64,000 nt of DNA from the NCBI RefSeq assembly GCF_001698225.1, contig NZ_CP016594.1, positions 4,402,001-4,466,000 on the forward strand. Reading direction: 5' to 3'. The stretch's first letter is position 1; every line of letters begins with the position of its first letter. This document shows positions 43,438-52,459 of this stretch, in pieces. The notes under the pieces were generated by a model, which saw nothing but the letters and a program-made list of their open reading frames with translations, was not told the DNA's origin and ran no database searches. Source of the stretch: Gordonia terrae (lineage in GTDB: Bacteria > Actinomycetota > Actinomycetes > Mycobacteriales > Mycobacteriaceae). A program made the translations under genes and the position numbers.

Positions 43438-44610
43438 TCAGTAGGACTTCGGCAGCCCGAGGCTGGTCTGCGCGACGAAGTTGAGGATCATCTCGCGGCT
43501 CACCGGCGCGATCCGGGCGATCCGGGCGAGACTCAGCATCGGGGCCAGTCCGTACTCGGTGGTCAGACCGTTGCCGCCCAGCGAGTGCACGGCCTGGTCG
43601 ACGACTTTGACGCAGGCCTCAGCGGCTGCGTACTTCGCCATGTTGGCCGGTTCCGCGGCGCCCCAGTCGTCGCCGGCGTCGTACAGGGTCGCGGCCTTCT
43701 GCATCATCAGCTTGGCCATCTCGAGCTCGACCTTGCCCTGCGCGAGCGGATGCGCAATGGCCTGATGCGCACCGATCGGCGTCTTCCACACCGTGCGTTC
43801 CTTCACGTACGACACCGCCTTGTCGAGCGCGAAGCGGCCCATCCCGACGGCCGAGGCCGCGGCCATGATCCGTTCCGGGTTGAGGCCTGCGAACAGCTGA
43901 CTGAGGGCGGCGTCCTCGGAGCCGACGAGCGCATCGGCCGGCAACCGCACGTCGTCGAGGAAGAGCTGGAACTGCTTCTCGGGATTCTGCAGTTCCATGT
44001 CGATCATTGTGTACGAGAAGTTCTCTGAATCAGTGGGCACGATGAACAGCGCGGGCTTGAGATTGCCGGTCTTGGCGTCTTCGGTGCGCGCGACGATCAG
44101 CACCGCCTGCGCCTGGTCGACGCCGGAGATGTAGACCTTCTGGCCGGTCAGCAGCCAATCCGAACCGTCCCGGCGGGCCGTCGTGGTGATCTGGTGAGAA
44201 TTGGAGCCGGCGTCGGGTTCGGTGATGCCGAACGCCATCGTGATCGACCCGTCGGCGAGACCCGGCAGCCAGCGCTGTTTCTGCTCGTCGGTGCCGAAAC
44301 GGGCGATGACGTTGCCGCAGATGGCCGGTGAGACGACGAGCATCAGCAGCCCAGTGCCCGACGCGGCGATCTCCTCCATCACGATCGCGAGTTCGTACAT
44401 GCCGGCACCGCCACCGCCGTACTCCTCGGGGAGATTGACCCCGATGAAGCCGAGCTTGCCCGCCTCGGACCACAGTTCGTCGGTCTTGCGGCCGGTGCGC
44501 GCGCATTCGCGGAAGTACTCCTGTCCGTACTTCGCGGCCAGTCCGGCGACCGCCGCGCGCAACTCGGCGCGTTCGGTGGTCTCCACGAACGGGTTGGTGT
44601 CCACGGTCAT
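43438..44610 (-). CDS. acyl-CoA dehydrogenase (second of pair)
   Basis: A 390-residue FAD flavoprotein that introduces the alpha-beta double bond. MEEIAASGTGLLML, AFGITEPDAGSNSHQI (FAD/substrate contacts) and the terminal SLGGNGLTTEYGLAPMLSLARIARI are present. The Glu in TTEYG is at the medium-chain-type catalytic position (MCAD Glu376). Tandem dehydrogenases of this kind sometimes form alpha2beta2 enzymes on sterol side chains, but this pair may equally act on branched fatty acids. Confidence 0.9.
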   Translation of the reverse strand: MTVDTNPFVETTERAELRAAVAGLAAKYGQEYFRECARTGRKTDELWSEAGKLGFIGVNLPEEYGGGGAGMYELAIVMEEIAASGTGLLMLVVSPAICGNVIARFGTDEQKQRWLPGLADGSITMAFGITEPDAGSNSHQITTTARRDGSDWLLTGQKVYISGVDQAQAVLIVARTEDAKTGNLKPALFIVPTDSENFSYTMIDMELQNPEKQFQLFLDDVRLPADALVGSEDAALSQLFAGLNPERIMAAASAVGMGRFALDKAVSYVKERTVWKTPIGAHQAIAHPLAQGKVELEMAKLMMQKAATLYDAGDDWGAAEPANMAKYAAAEACVKVVDQAVHSLGGNGLTTEYGLAPMLSLARIARIAPVSREMILNFVAQTSLGLPKSY

Positions 44611-44667
44611 CTCGATACTCCCTGTCCTAGGCTTCGATGTGCTTCGTACTGGCGGTTGTTCGCACGC

Positions 44668-45834
44668 TCAGGCCTGGTAACCGAGCCGCTTGGCGGCCAG
44701 TCCGTTGAGGATTTCGGTGGTGCCGCCGCCGATCCCGATGATGCGCATGTCGCGGTACTGTCGCTCGACCTCGGTTCCGGTCATGTAACCGAGGCCGCCG
44801 TGCAGCTGAACGGCCTTGTTCGCCACCCATTCCCCGGCCTCGACCGCGGTGTTCTTGGCGAAGCACACCTCGGCGATGAGGTCGTCGGTGGAGGTGACCT
44901 TGCGTTCCACCAGGGCTCGCGTGTAGGTCCGCGCGACGTCGATGCGCCGGGCCATCTCGATCAGTGTGTCCTGCACCGATTGCCGGGCGATGATCGGTTT
45001 GCCGAAGGTCTCCCGATCACGCGCCCACTGCAGGGTGAGGTCGAGGCACCGTTGCGCGCTGGCGTAGGCCTGCACCGCCAGTCCGGACCGTTCGGTGACG
45101 AACGCGGTGGCGATCTGCGCGAATCCGGAGTTCTCGGCTCCGACGAGGTTGGTGACCGGCACCCGTGCGTCGACGAAGGACAGTTCGGCGGTGTCGGAAC
45201 TGCGCCAGCCCATCTTGTCCAGCTTGCGGGTGACCGAGAACCCGGGTGTGCCCTTCTCGACGACCAACAGCGAGACGCCGCCTGCTCCCGGGCCGCCGGT
45301 GCGGACTGCGACGACGACGAAATCTGCCCGGACCGCCGAGGTGATGTACGTCTTGGAGCCGTTGACGACGTAGTGATCGCCGTCGCGCTCGGCCTTGGTC
45401 GTCAGATGGCCGACGTCGCTGCCCCCGCCCGGTTCCGTGATCGCCAGGCTGCCGATCTTCTCGCCTGCCAGCGTGGGCCGTACCCAGCGATCGATCTGGT
45501 CTGGGTCGCCGGCTGCGATCAGGTGCGGGAGCGCGATGCCGTGGGTGAACAGCGACGCGAAGACGCCGCCGGCCGCGCCGGCGTAATGCAGCTCCTCACC
45601 GAGGATCGTGCTGTCGATCAGATCGCCACCCGAGCCGCCCACCTCTTCGGGGACCCCGAGCCCGAACAGGCCGAGTTTGGCTGCCTCGACGTGCAGTTCA
45701 CGCGGGATCGCCCCGTCCCGCTCCCAGTCGTCCTGGAACGGGAGGATGTGCTTGTCGACGAATCGCCGCACGGTGGAACGCAGTTCGAGACGTTCCGGGG
45801 TTTCCCAGATCGGATTGGCGATGGGCACGGGCAT
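44668..45834 (-). CDS. acyl-CoA dehydrogenase (first of pair)
   Basis: A 388-residue acyl-CoA dehydrogenase. LAITEPGGGSDVGHLTT and the terminal QLHGGLGYMTGTEVERQYRDMRI are clear. At the MCAD catalytic position there is Gly (GYMTG), but a Glu lies in the helix G segment FVTERSGLAVQAYA, the site used by long-chain and isovaleryl-CoA dehydrogenases (LCAD Glu261). The two genes of the pair therefore use different catalytic-base positions, implying different substrates. It is 57 bases ahead of the partner. Confidence 0.9.
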   Translation of the reverse strand: MPVPIANPIWETPERLELRSTVRRFVDKHILPFQDDWERDGAIPRELHVEAAKLGLFGLGVPEEVGGSGGDLIDSTILGEELHYAGAAGGVFASLFTHGIALPHLIAAGDPDQIDRWVRPTLAGEKIGSLAITEPGGGSDVGHLTTKAERDGDHYVVNGSKTYITSAVRADFVVVAVRTGGPGAGGVSLLVVEKGTPGFSVTRKLDKMGWRSSDTAELSFVDARVPVTNLVGAENSGFAQIATAFVTERSGLAVQAYASAQRCLDLTLQWARDRETFGKPIIARQSVQDTLIEMARRIDVARTYTRALVERKVTSTDDLIAEVCFAKNTAVEAGEWVANKAVQLHGGLGYMTGTEVERQYRDMRIIGIGGGTTEILNGLAAKRLGYQA

Positions 45835-45883
45835 TCTCCAGTCGGTCGGGTCCGGGAGGTGGATGGGGTGGTTCGGTGCGGTA

Positions 45884-46684
45884 TCAGGTCGATCGCGGTT
45901 CGCGTCCGCGGCCGGGCGGTCCCGCGAAACACTGTGCGATGCCGGACCATTCGGCCGCGTCGTCGCCGGTGAGTTCGAGGTCGAGGTCGGCGAGCGCGCG
46001 GCGCTGCGTCACGAGTTGACAGAAGTCGAGTGCGGGTCCGCGGACCGCGTTCGGCGCGTCCGCCGGCCCCCAGGTCCACACTTCGCCCGACGGCGCGGTG
46101 AGCGCGTAGTGAAACGGTTCGGCCGGCGGGGTCCGACCGTTGACGAGGTAGGCGAAGTCGCGCGTGCGCACGCCGATGTGGGCGACGCCGCGAATCCGGT
46201 CGGCCGGCAACACGGTGACATCGAGCGCGTCGGCGATGTCCAGACCATGCGCCCAGGTCTCCATGAGTCGGGCCGTGGCCATGGACGCCGCGGACATCGG
46301 CGGGCCGAACCACGGGACCTTCACGCCGGCCGGGACCTCACGCAGAGCATCGGCGAGACGCTCGCGCCCGGCTCGCCACCCCGCGAGGATCTCCCCGACC
46401 GGTGCGGCCGCGCCGGCCTCGGCGGCGTCGTCGACGTAGGTCGCCACACTGCTCGCCGCCTCACCGAGCAGCTGGGCGAACCGGTCGGGATCGGTCACCG
46501 CGATCGCGGCAACCTCATCGGTCCACGCCAGATGAGCGATCTGGTGGGCGACGGTCCATCCCGGCGCAGGTGTCGGGGTGGCCCAGCCCGCTTCGTCGAG
46601 ACCCGCGACGAGTGCGTCGAGCTGCGCGGATTCGGCCTCGAGATCGGCGACGACGCCGAGCACGGCCGCTTGTCCATCAGACAT
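45884..46684 (-). CDS. TIGR03084 family metal-binding (DinB/MDMPI-like) protein
   Basis: A 266-residue protein. The N-terminal helical bundle resembles maleylpyruvate isomerase/DinB proteins: [25 protein letters not shown] near residue 43 and [14 protein letters not shown] near residue 142 carry the His ligands. The second half is a small beta-rich domain with [31 protein letters not shown]. It opens the acyl-CoA dehydrogenase operon. Proteins of this family occur beside acyl-CoA catabolic genes, but the reaction is not known. Confidence 0.82.
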   Translation of the reverse strand: MSDGQAAVLGVVADLEAESAQLDALVAGLDEAGWATPTPAPGWTVAHQIAHLAWTDEVAAIAVTDPDRFAQLLGEAASSVATYVDDAAEAGAAAPVGEILAGWRAGRERLADALREVPAGVKVPWFGPPMSAASMATARLMETWAHGLDIADALDVTVLPADRIRGVAHIGVRTRDFAYLVNGRTPPAEPFHYALTAPSGEVWTWGPADAPNAVRGPALDFCQLVTQRRALADLDLELTGDDAAEWSGIAQCFAGPPGRGREPRST

Positions 46685-46713
46685 GCGATCACCCTCACAC
46701 AGGTCCCCAGAAG

Positions 46714-46731
46714 AATCAAGCACGCTTGATT
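46714..46731. promoter_or_regulatory. perfect 18-bp palindrome, candidate TetR operator
   Basis: AATCAAGC-AC-GCTTGATT is a perfect interrupted palindrome 30 bases before the TIGR03084-type gene. It resembles the KstR2 core (CAAG/CTTG) but the spacing is four bases, not two, so another TetR is likelier, probably the one encoded at 42795-43424. Confidence 0.65.
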
Positions 46732-47020
46732 GTTTTGCCGCCGGTCGACCCGGCGCGCCCAACCCACGCCGACCCCCCCCCTGCTGGTTGAGCCGGCACC
46801 GAGCGAAGCCGCCGGGCCGAGCAAGCGACGAAGGAGCGCGTCGAGGTCGAGGCGCCGAGTCGAAACCACCTGGCGACCCGAGCACAAGAAAGTGACCTCG
46901 ACGGACGCGGCGGCCTCGCTTCGCTCGGTCGACGCTGTTCGGCCAGCAGGAACACCGCGGCAGCTGCCCGCTTGGTCGATACTGCTCGGCCTTCAGATAC
47001 GGCCCAGGGCCGCGCTGCGA
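46732..47020. repeat. gene-free gap with reverse type 2 repeat
   Basis: No gene is seen here. Bases 46801-46855 are a reverse copy of the type 2 repeat found at 17103-17155 and 63259-63310 (GCCGCCGGGCCGAGCAAGCG onward). A further GC-rich GCTTCGCTCGGTCGACGCTG segment lies at 46919-46938. The rest has no clear feature; the palindrome at the right edge of the operon promoter is listed separately. Confidence 0.65.
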
Positions 47021-47932
47021 TCAGCGGTAGTGGATGTCGACCGTCGCGCGGCTGAGCAGGACGTCGTCGTAAGAGGTCATCGTCGCCTCGAAGGACGAGA
47101 TGCGCCGGCCGAGCTTGATCGGCGTCACCTCGACCACCACCTCACTGCCGTCGACAGCAGGTGAGCGGTAGAAGCCGATCGCCATGTCCCCGATCGAGTA
47201 CTCCTGCCCGGCTCCCGCATGGAGATGCCCGGCGAACGATGCCGCCTGACCGGCGATGGTGGCGATGACGCCGCCGTGCATGGTCCCGAACATGTTGCCC
47301 ATCCAGGGCTCGGTGGCACTGCGGAAGCGAATGCCGGACTCACGGCCGGCGGGACCGTCGATCACCTCGACGCGGCCGTTGAGCATGTCGGTGAGTGGGC
47401 CGGGTTCGCGCATCTTCGACGCGATCTCGTCGACCACGGCACGCCCGGACAACGCGGCCGGGATCGGCTCGGGCAGGGCGATGTCGTCGGCGTCGGCGCA
47501 CTGCGGTGTCGGCAGGCCCAGCTCGGCAGCCGGCGTGGCACCGGTCGGCGCCCGACCGACGCGGACGTTTCGCGCGGTCCCGACACAGCAGAGATCCCCG
47601 GCACCGGTGCGGATCTCGACCGACGTCGAACCCCACCCGTCGTCGTGCATGACCACTTCGGCGCGCGCCGCGAGCAGGTCCCCGATGCCCGCGCGCCCAT
47701 GGGTCGACATGGACAGGCGCGCCTGGAGGGTCGCCGCGGCCGGGTCGTCGTGGACGCCATGGAACGGGATGCCGCCGCAGTGGTCGAACAGCACCGCGAG
47801 GGCCGGCAGCTCGATCAGTCCGCGATGATCGGCGAAACGCGGGCACAGCTGCTGTGAGGCGCGCACCCCCGACTCCGACACCGAGATGTCGCCGAGGTGA
47901 AATGCGGACAGTGGATCGTGCGGCTCGCTCAT
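47021..47932 (-). CDS. PaaI-type double-hotdog thioesterase
   Basis: A 303-residue protein made of two hotdog domains. The first (about residues 20-130) includes ALAVLFDHCGGIPFHGVHDD; the second (about residues 165-300) has NMFGTMHGGVIATIAGQAASFAG, the PaaI/YbgC-like active-site helix, and ends with ISSFEATMTSYDDVLLSRATVDIHYR. It probably hydrolyses an acyl-CoA or acyl-ACP thioester. It is a single leftward gene divergent from the secreted protein at 48036. Confidence 0.82.
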   Translation of the reverse strand: MSEPHDPLSAFHLGDISVSESGVRASQQLCPRFADHRGLIELPALAVLFDHCGGIPFHGVHDDPAAATLQARLSMSTHGRAGIGDLLAARAEVVMHDDGWGSTSVEIRTGAGDLCCVGTARNVRVGRAPTGATPAAELGLPTPQCADADDIALPEPIPAALSGRAVVDEIASKMREPGPLTDMLNGRVEVIDGPAGRESGIRFRSATEPWMGNMFGTMHGGVIATIAGQAASFAGHLHAGAGQEYSIGDMAIGFYRSPAVDGSEVVVEVTPIKLGRRISSFEATMTSYDDVLLSRATVDIHYR

Positions 47933-47970
47933 GAAATCCCTTGTATCAGCGATGTGCAGCCGATCTCACG

Positions 47971-48000
47971 TTGGAGAGTCGAATCTCACTCCCGTACTCT
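47971..48000 (+). promoter_or_regulatory. candidate promoter of the small secreted protein
   Basis: TTGGAG (47971-47976) and TACTCT (47995-48000) are spaced 18 bases apart, each matching four of six consensus bases, and lie 36 bases before the ATG at 48036. Confidence 0.35.
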
Positions 48001-48035
48001 GGGTCCAGACGTGTCCAAAGTGACGGGAGAGACAG

Positions 48036-48497
48036 ATGCGACGCAGGGCTGTGGCAACAATCGGGGCGATTGCGGCAGTGGGAGCGTTCGGCGCGGGAGC
48101 AGGAACCGCCTTCGCGGCACCCGCGGAACGACCCCTCAGCGTGGACCAGATCCCGAATGCCGGCGTCACCGTCGGCTCCAACGGTGTCACCGGCGGATTC
48201 GTGGCGAGCATCCTCGCCTCGGCGACCGAGCCGGGTGTCACCCTGATCTCCCTCAACACGACTCCCACCGAGGCCTGCGCCACCAACCTCAAGGACGCAC
48301 GCGTCGGGATCACGTGGAAGAACACCTCGACCGGTGCATCCGGGGACGAGGTGTTCGCCGCATGCACCGACGGCCGGCCCTCCGACGGCGTCGACGTCGC
48401 GACCGGAACGGGTTCCATCGAGTTCACGACGACGATCCTCGGCAAGGGCGATCAGACCTTCACGGTCGTCCCGGGCAGCGGTTCCTTCACCCGCTGA
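48036..48497 (+). CDS. small secreted protein, unknown
   Basis: A 153-residue protein with a signal peptide (RRRAVATIGAIAAVGAFGAGAG, cleavage after AFA near residue 27). The mature part is Thr/Gly/Ser-rich with two Cys (EACATN and FAACTDG) that could form a disulfide, and reads as an all-beta domain. Proteins of this type are common in Gordonia and Rhodococcus with no known role. GGGAGAGACAG precedes the ATG. Confidence 0.72.
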   Translation: MRRRAVATIGAIAAVGAFGAGAGTAFAAPAERPLSVDQIPNAGVTVGSNGVTGGFVASILASATEPGVTLISLNTTPTEACATNLKDARVGITWKNTSTGASGDEVFAACTDGRPSDGVDVATGTGSIEFTTTILGKGDQTFTVVPGSGSFTR

Positions 48498-48574
48498 TCA
48501 GTGCGGCCGGGGGTGCGTCATCGCCCCCGGCCGACCCGGCAGTAGACAATTCTGCAAATCTGTACACACGCCGG

Positions 48575-48588
48575 GTGAACACGTTCTA
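48575..48588 (+). promoter_or_regulatory. KstR-like operator upstream of fadD17-like gene
   Basis: GTGAACACGTTCTA fits TnnAACnnGTTnnA except for the first base (G for T). It ends 11 bases before the ligase start. The context, a gene resembling those of the KstR regulon, makes the near match credible. Confidence 0.5.
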
Positions 48589-48599
48589 GATTTGGCCGC

Positions 48600-50189
48600 A
48601 TGGCCGAGACAGTCACCCAACTCCTGCACGAGCGCGCCGAGGACGACAACCTCGCGATCACCTACGAGGGTCGCCAGTGGACCTGGCGCGAATACATCCA
48701 CGACGCCGGCCGGTATGCATCGGCGATCCTCGGCGTCGCCGACCCGTCCCGACCGATGCATGTGGGGGTGCTCCTCGGTAACACCCCCGACATGCTGATC
48801 GCGCTGGCCGCGGGCGCACTCGGCGGTTACGTGACGGCCGGTATCAACAACACCCGCCGCGGCGACGGCCTCGCCGCCGACATCCTGCGTGCCGACTGTC
48901 AGATCCTCGTCACCGACGCCGACCACCGGCCCCTTCTCGACGGACTGGATCTGCCCGGCGTGACCGTGCTCGACACCTCCACCGCGCAGTGGTCGGACAT
49001 GCTCTCCGGCGCAGGCGAATTGGTCCCGCATTCGGTACCGGGCGCGATGGACACCTACATGCTGATCTTCACCTCCGGCACCAGCGGCAACCCGAAACCG
49101 GTGCAGTTCGCGCACATGATGATGCCCTTCGCGGGCCCGGTGCTCGCCGACAAGTACGACATCGGCCCGGGCGACGTCTGCTACCTGTCGATGCCGCTGT
49201 TCCACAGTGCCGCCCTCATGGGCGGGTACTGCGTCGCGCTCTGCGGCGGCGCCGCGATCGCGCCGGCCAAGTTCTCCGCATCGACCTTCCTCGACGACAT
49301 CCGCCGGTACAACGCGACCTACATGAACTACGTCGGCAAACCGCTCGCCTACATTCTCGCGACCGAACCGAAGCCCGACGACGCCGACAACCCCCTGCGG
49401 GTGGCTTTCGGCAACGAGGCCACCGACCGCGACATCGACGATTTCTCCGAACGGTTCGGCTGTACGGTGTGGGACGGATTCGGTTCCACCGAGCTGGCCA
49501 TCATCATCACGCGCGAACCGGGCACCCCGCACGGATCGATCGGCAAGGGTTTTCCCAATGTGGCCGTGTACAACTCGGCGACGATGACCGAGTGTCCGCG
49601 AGCGGAATTCGACGCCAGCGGGGCGCTGTCCAACTCCGACGACGCCATCGGCGAACTCGTGAACATCGAGGGAGGCGGAATGTTCATGGGTTACTACAAC
49701 GACTCCGAGGCGACCGACGAGCGACTCCGCAACGGGATGTACTGGTCCGGCGACCTCGCCTACAAGGATGCCGACGGTTGGATCTACCTGGCCGGACGAA
49801 CCGGCGACTGGATGCGAGTCGACGGCGAGAACATCGCCGCGGGACCGATCGAGCGCATCCTGCTGCGCATCCCGGAGATCAACAGGGTTGCCGTGTATGC
49901 CGTTCCCGACGAGCACGTCGGCGACGCGGTGATGGCCGCTGTGGTGCTCCAGGACGATGCCGAACTCACCCCCGAATCCTTCGCCGAACAGCTCGCCGCA
50001 CAGGCGGACCTGTCGCCCAAGGCGTGGCCCTCGTTCGTACGCATCGCCGACGATCTGCCTTCGACCGCGACCAACAAGATCCTCAAGCGCGCACTCAAGG
50101 CAGAGGGGGCGACCGCGGGCGCGGGCACCCTGTGGGTCCGCGAGCCACGAACGCGCGTCTATCGAGAAGCTGTCGGCGCCCGCGCATGA
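48600..50189 (+). CDS. fadD17: acyl-CoA synthetase, FadD17-like
   Basis: A 529-residue AMP-forming ligase. P-loop-like IFTSGTSGNPKPVQF near residue 160, FGNEATDRD, WDGFGSTE, YWSGDLAYKDADGW near residue 383 and a terminal TATNKILKRAL Lys are the adenylation motifs. It activates a carboxylic acid to its CoA thioester. The TVTQLL...WREYIHDAGRYASAIL-like opening resembles mycobacterial FadD17 of the KstR regulon; the symbol is by resemblance. It overlaps the following F420-type gene by four bases. Confidence 0.78.
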   Translation: MAETVTQLLHERAEDDNLAITYEGRQWTWREYIHDAGRYASAILGVADPSRPMHVGVLLGNTPDMLIALAAGALGGYVTAGINNTRRGDGLAADILRADCQILVTDADHRPLLDGLDLPGVTVLDTSTAQWSDMLSGAGELVPHSVPGAMDTYMLIFTSGTSGNPKPVQFAHMMMPFAGPVLADKYDIGPGDVCYLSMPLFHSAALMGGYCVALCGGAAIAPAKFSASTFLDDIRRYNATYMNYVGKPLAYILATEPKPDDADNPLRVAFGNEATDRDIDDFSERFGCTVWDGFGSTELAIIITREPGTPHGSIGKGFPNVAVYNSATMTECPRAEFDASGALSNSDDAIGELVNIEGGGMFMGYYNDSEATDERLRNGMYWSGDLAYKDADGWIYLAGRTGDWMRVDGENIAAGPIERILLRIPEINRVAVYAVPDEHVGDAVMAAVVLQDDAELTPESFAEQLAAQADLSPKAWPSFVRIADDLPSTATNKILKRALKAEGATAGAGTLWVREPRTRVYREAVGARA

Positions 50190-51310
50190 CGGACACCCAG
50201 ATGTCCGAACACGATTCCCCGGCAGCCGAGGCGTCGTTGTTACCCGAGCTCGGCTACTACGCGCTCTCACGCCACCCGGTCGACCCGGCCGAGCTCGCGG
50301 AGGAGGCCCGGCTCGCCGATCGCGAGGGTTTCGGCGCCGCTTTCGTTTCCGAACGCTTCAACGTGAAGGACGCCGCCGTGCTGGCGGGCGGTCTCGCGGC
50401 AGCAACCCGTCGCATGGGCATCGCCACCGCCGCCACCAACCACAACACGCGGCATCCGATCATCACCGCGTCCATGGGCGCCACCCTCTCGACGATGACC
50501 GGCGGCAGGTTCGCCCTCGGTCTGGGGCGCGGGTTCGCGGCGCAGTGGCAGGTGCTCGGCGTGCCCGATGTGACCAGTGCCCAGCTCACCGACATGGTGG
50601 GTGTCCTACGGACGCTGTGGCGTGGGGAGATGATCCTCGGGCACGACGGCCCGCTCGGCAAGTACGACTACCTCAATCTGGGTGTCGCCGTGCCGCCGGT
50701 CCCCATCATGCTGGTGACCATGTCGCCCAACACCTTACGGCTGGCCGGCCGCATCTCCGACGGCGTGGTGCTCCACACCTTCTTCTCCGACGAGGCGACC
50801 AGCACCGCGGTTCGGACCGTCCGCGACGCCGCCGAACAGGCCGGGCGGGATCCGGCGGCGATACGGATCTGGTCCGTGCTGGCAACTGTCCCCGACCATT
50901 TCGACGACGCGGACCGCCTACGTCGGCTGTACGGCCGACTCGCAACCTATCTACAGGGCTATCCGGATGTGCTGATGAGGGCCAACGGGTGGGACGCCGA
51001 CGACCTCGACCGTGTCCGTGGCAGTGCGGCTTTCGCCGGAGCGCGCGGGCCGATCGACGCCACCGCGACGGTCGAGGAACTGTCCGAGCTCGCCGGGGTC
51101 ATCCCGGCGTCCTGGATCGCCGACAGCGCGGTCGGTGGCGCGAGGGACTGCGCTGCCGCGATCGCCCGGCAGTTCGAGCTCGGCGTCGACTCGGTCATCA
51201 TGCACGGCGCGGCTCCGTCGGAACTGCTGCCGGTGGTCGACGCCTATCGGACGCTGCGACCCGACTTGCCTGCGCTGCCCGTGAATCCGGGTGCGATCCA
51301 CGCCCCGTAG
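50186..51310 (+). CDS. F420-dependent LLM class oxidoreductase (TIGR03857-like)
   Basis: A 374-residue luciferase-like TIM barrel. YYALSRHPVDPAELAEEARLADREGFGAAFVSERFN at the start, ATAATNHNTRHPIITASMGATLSTMTGGRFALGLGRG near residue 85 and PVPIMLVTMSPNTLRLAGRISDGVVLHTFFS near residue 170 fit the actinobacterial F420 branch that includes Rv3520c, a KstR-regulon gene. Coupled by ATGA overlap to the FadD17-like ligase, it may act on the same CoA-activated intermediate (inference). Confidence 0.83.
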   Translation: MTDTQMSEHDSPAAEASLLPELGYYALSRHPVDPAELAEEARLADREGFGAAFVSERFNVKDAAVLAGGLAAATRRMGIATAATNHNTRHPIITASMGATLSTMTGGRFALGLGRGFAAQWQVLGVPDVTSAQLTDMVGVLRTLWRGEMILGHDGPLGKYDYLNLGVAVPPVPIMLVTMSPNTLRLAGRISDGVVLHTFFSDEATSTAVRTVRDAAEQAGRDPAAIRIWSVLATVPDHFDDADRLRRLYGRLATYLQGYPDVLMRANGWDADDLDRVRGSAAFAGARGPIDATATVEELSELAGVIPASWIADSAVGGARDCAAAIARQFELGVDSVIMHGAAPSELLPVVDAYRTLRPDLPALPVNPGAIHAP

Positions 51311-51326
51311 TTGCGCCGGCTCTCGT

Positions 51327-52190
51327 TCAGTCCGGAACGCCGGGCGGCACCGAGTTCAGGAGCGCACCGGCCTCCACCCGCATCTGTTGGCCCGTCACGA
51401 ATCTGGCGGCGTCGGAGGCCAGATAGAGGACTGCTTCGGTGACGTCCTCCGGTGCGAGCAGATCGACCGGCATCGCGTGCAGCGCCGCGAACACGTCCTT
51501 GACGTCGTCATATGCCGGCTTGTCCAGGTCCGGTCGGAACAGGCGGTAGATCTCGTCGTGGTGGACCATCGCGGTGTCGACGTTTCCGGGATGAATCGCG
51601 TTGACGCGGATGCCCTTCGGCGCCAGATGACGCGCCAGGTCGTTGACGAGCCGAGCGACCGCGCGTTTGGAATGACCGTAACCGCCTGCGCCCGGCCCCG
51701 CCTGCGCGGACTCGAACGACGGCATGAACGCGGCCATCGATCCGATGCAGATGATGGACGCCCCCGACTCGAGGTACGGCAACGACAACTCGAGCGTGTT
51801 GATGATGCCGCCGAGATTGACCGCGACGGTGTTCATCCACGTCACAGAGGGGCTCTGGGGCCCGAGCGGGCTGATCCCGGCGTTGGCGACGACGATGTCG
51901 AGTCGTCCGAACTCCGCCACCGCCTCGTCGATCGCGGCCTGCAGGGCGTCGCGGCTGCGCACGTCGGCGATCTTGGCGATGACCCGCCGGTCCGTGGCGT
52001 CGACCATCTTGGCGGTCTGCTGCAGATCGTCCGGCGTGCTCATCGCGTAGTTGACCGTGGTGATCTGGTCGCAGATGTCGACGGCGATGATGTCAGCACC
52101 CTGCTCGGCCATTCGCACGGCGTGGCTCCGCCCTTGACCTCGCGCCGCACCGGTGATCAGTGCGACCTTGCCGTCGAGTCTGGTGCTCAC
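51327..52190 (-). CDS. mycofactocin-coupled SDR family oxidoreductase
   Basis: A 287-residue SDR with TGAARGQGRSHAVRMAEQGADIIAVDICDQ, the TIGR03971-type NAD site, then NAGISP, a YGHSK catalytic segment and a C-terminal MRVEAGALL. It is the second such enzyme in the window and a likely client of mycofactocin. The start is the GTG at 52190. It converges on the F420-type gene and diverges from the phosphotransferase gene. Confidence 0.88.
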   Translation of the reverse strand: MSTRLDGKVALITGAARGQGRSHAVRMAEQGADIIAVDICDQITTVNYAMSTPDDLQQTAKMVDATDRRVIAKIADVRSRDALQAAIDEAVAEFGRLDIVVANAGISPLGPQSPSVTWMNTVAVNLGGIINTLELSLPYLESGASIICIGSMAAFMPSFESAQAGPGAGGYGHSKRAVARLVNDLARHLAPKGIRVNAIHPGNVDTAMVHHDEIYRLFRPDLDKPAYDDVKDVFAALHAMPVDLLAPEDVTEAVLYLASDAARFVTGQQMRVEAGALLNSVPPGVPD

Positions 52191-52459
52191 TCGGTTCTCC
52201 TCGATGTCGGGCCGTTCGCGGTCCGGGCGGCAGGCCCGGCGCGCCGTGCACGCATCCTAAACCGGAACCATCGTCCATGTGGCCGAATGGATTTCCGGGC
52301 CCGCACGCGGCCCCGTGGCTCACCGGAGATCCGCACGACGCGGACCGGATGCATCCCTGGACACCAGTCCACCGACTGGGTAGTGTCGCACCAACGGTCG
52401 GACGTGAGCGCCATCACACTCGCTGCCCATTTCCGCCGGCCGGTCGAAAGGATGCCCGC

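Noticed and set aside
46714..46731. Reading the palindrome as a KstR2 site
   Set aside because: KstR2 uses CAAG-N2-CTTG, whereas this site has CAAG-N4-CTTG.
48498..50270. 590-codon minus-strand frame opposite the FadD17-like gene
   Set aside because: Antisense artefact with no domain pattern; the ligase motifs are complete on the plus strand.
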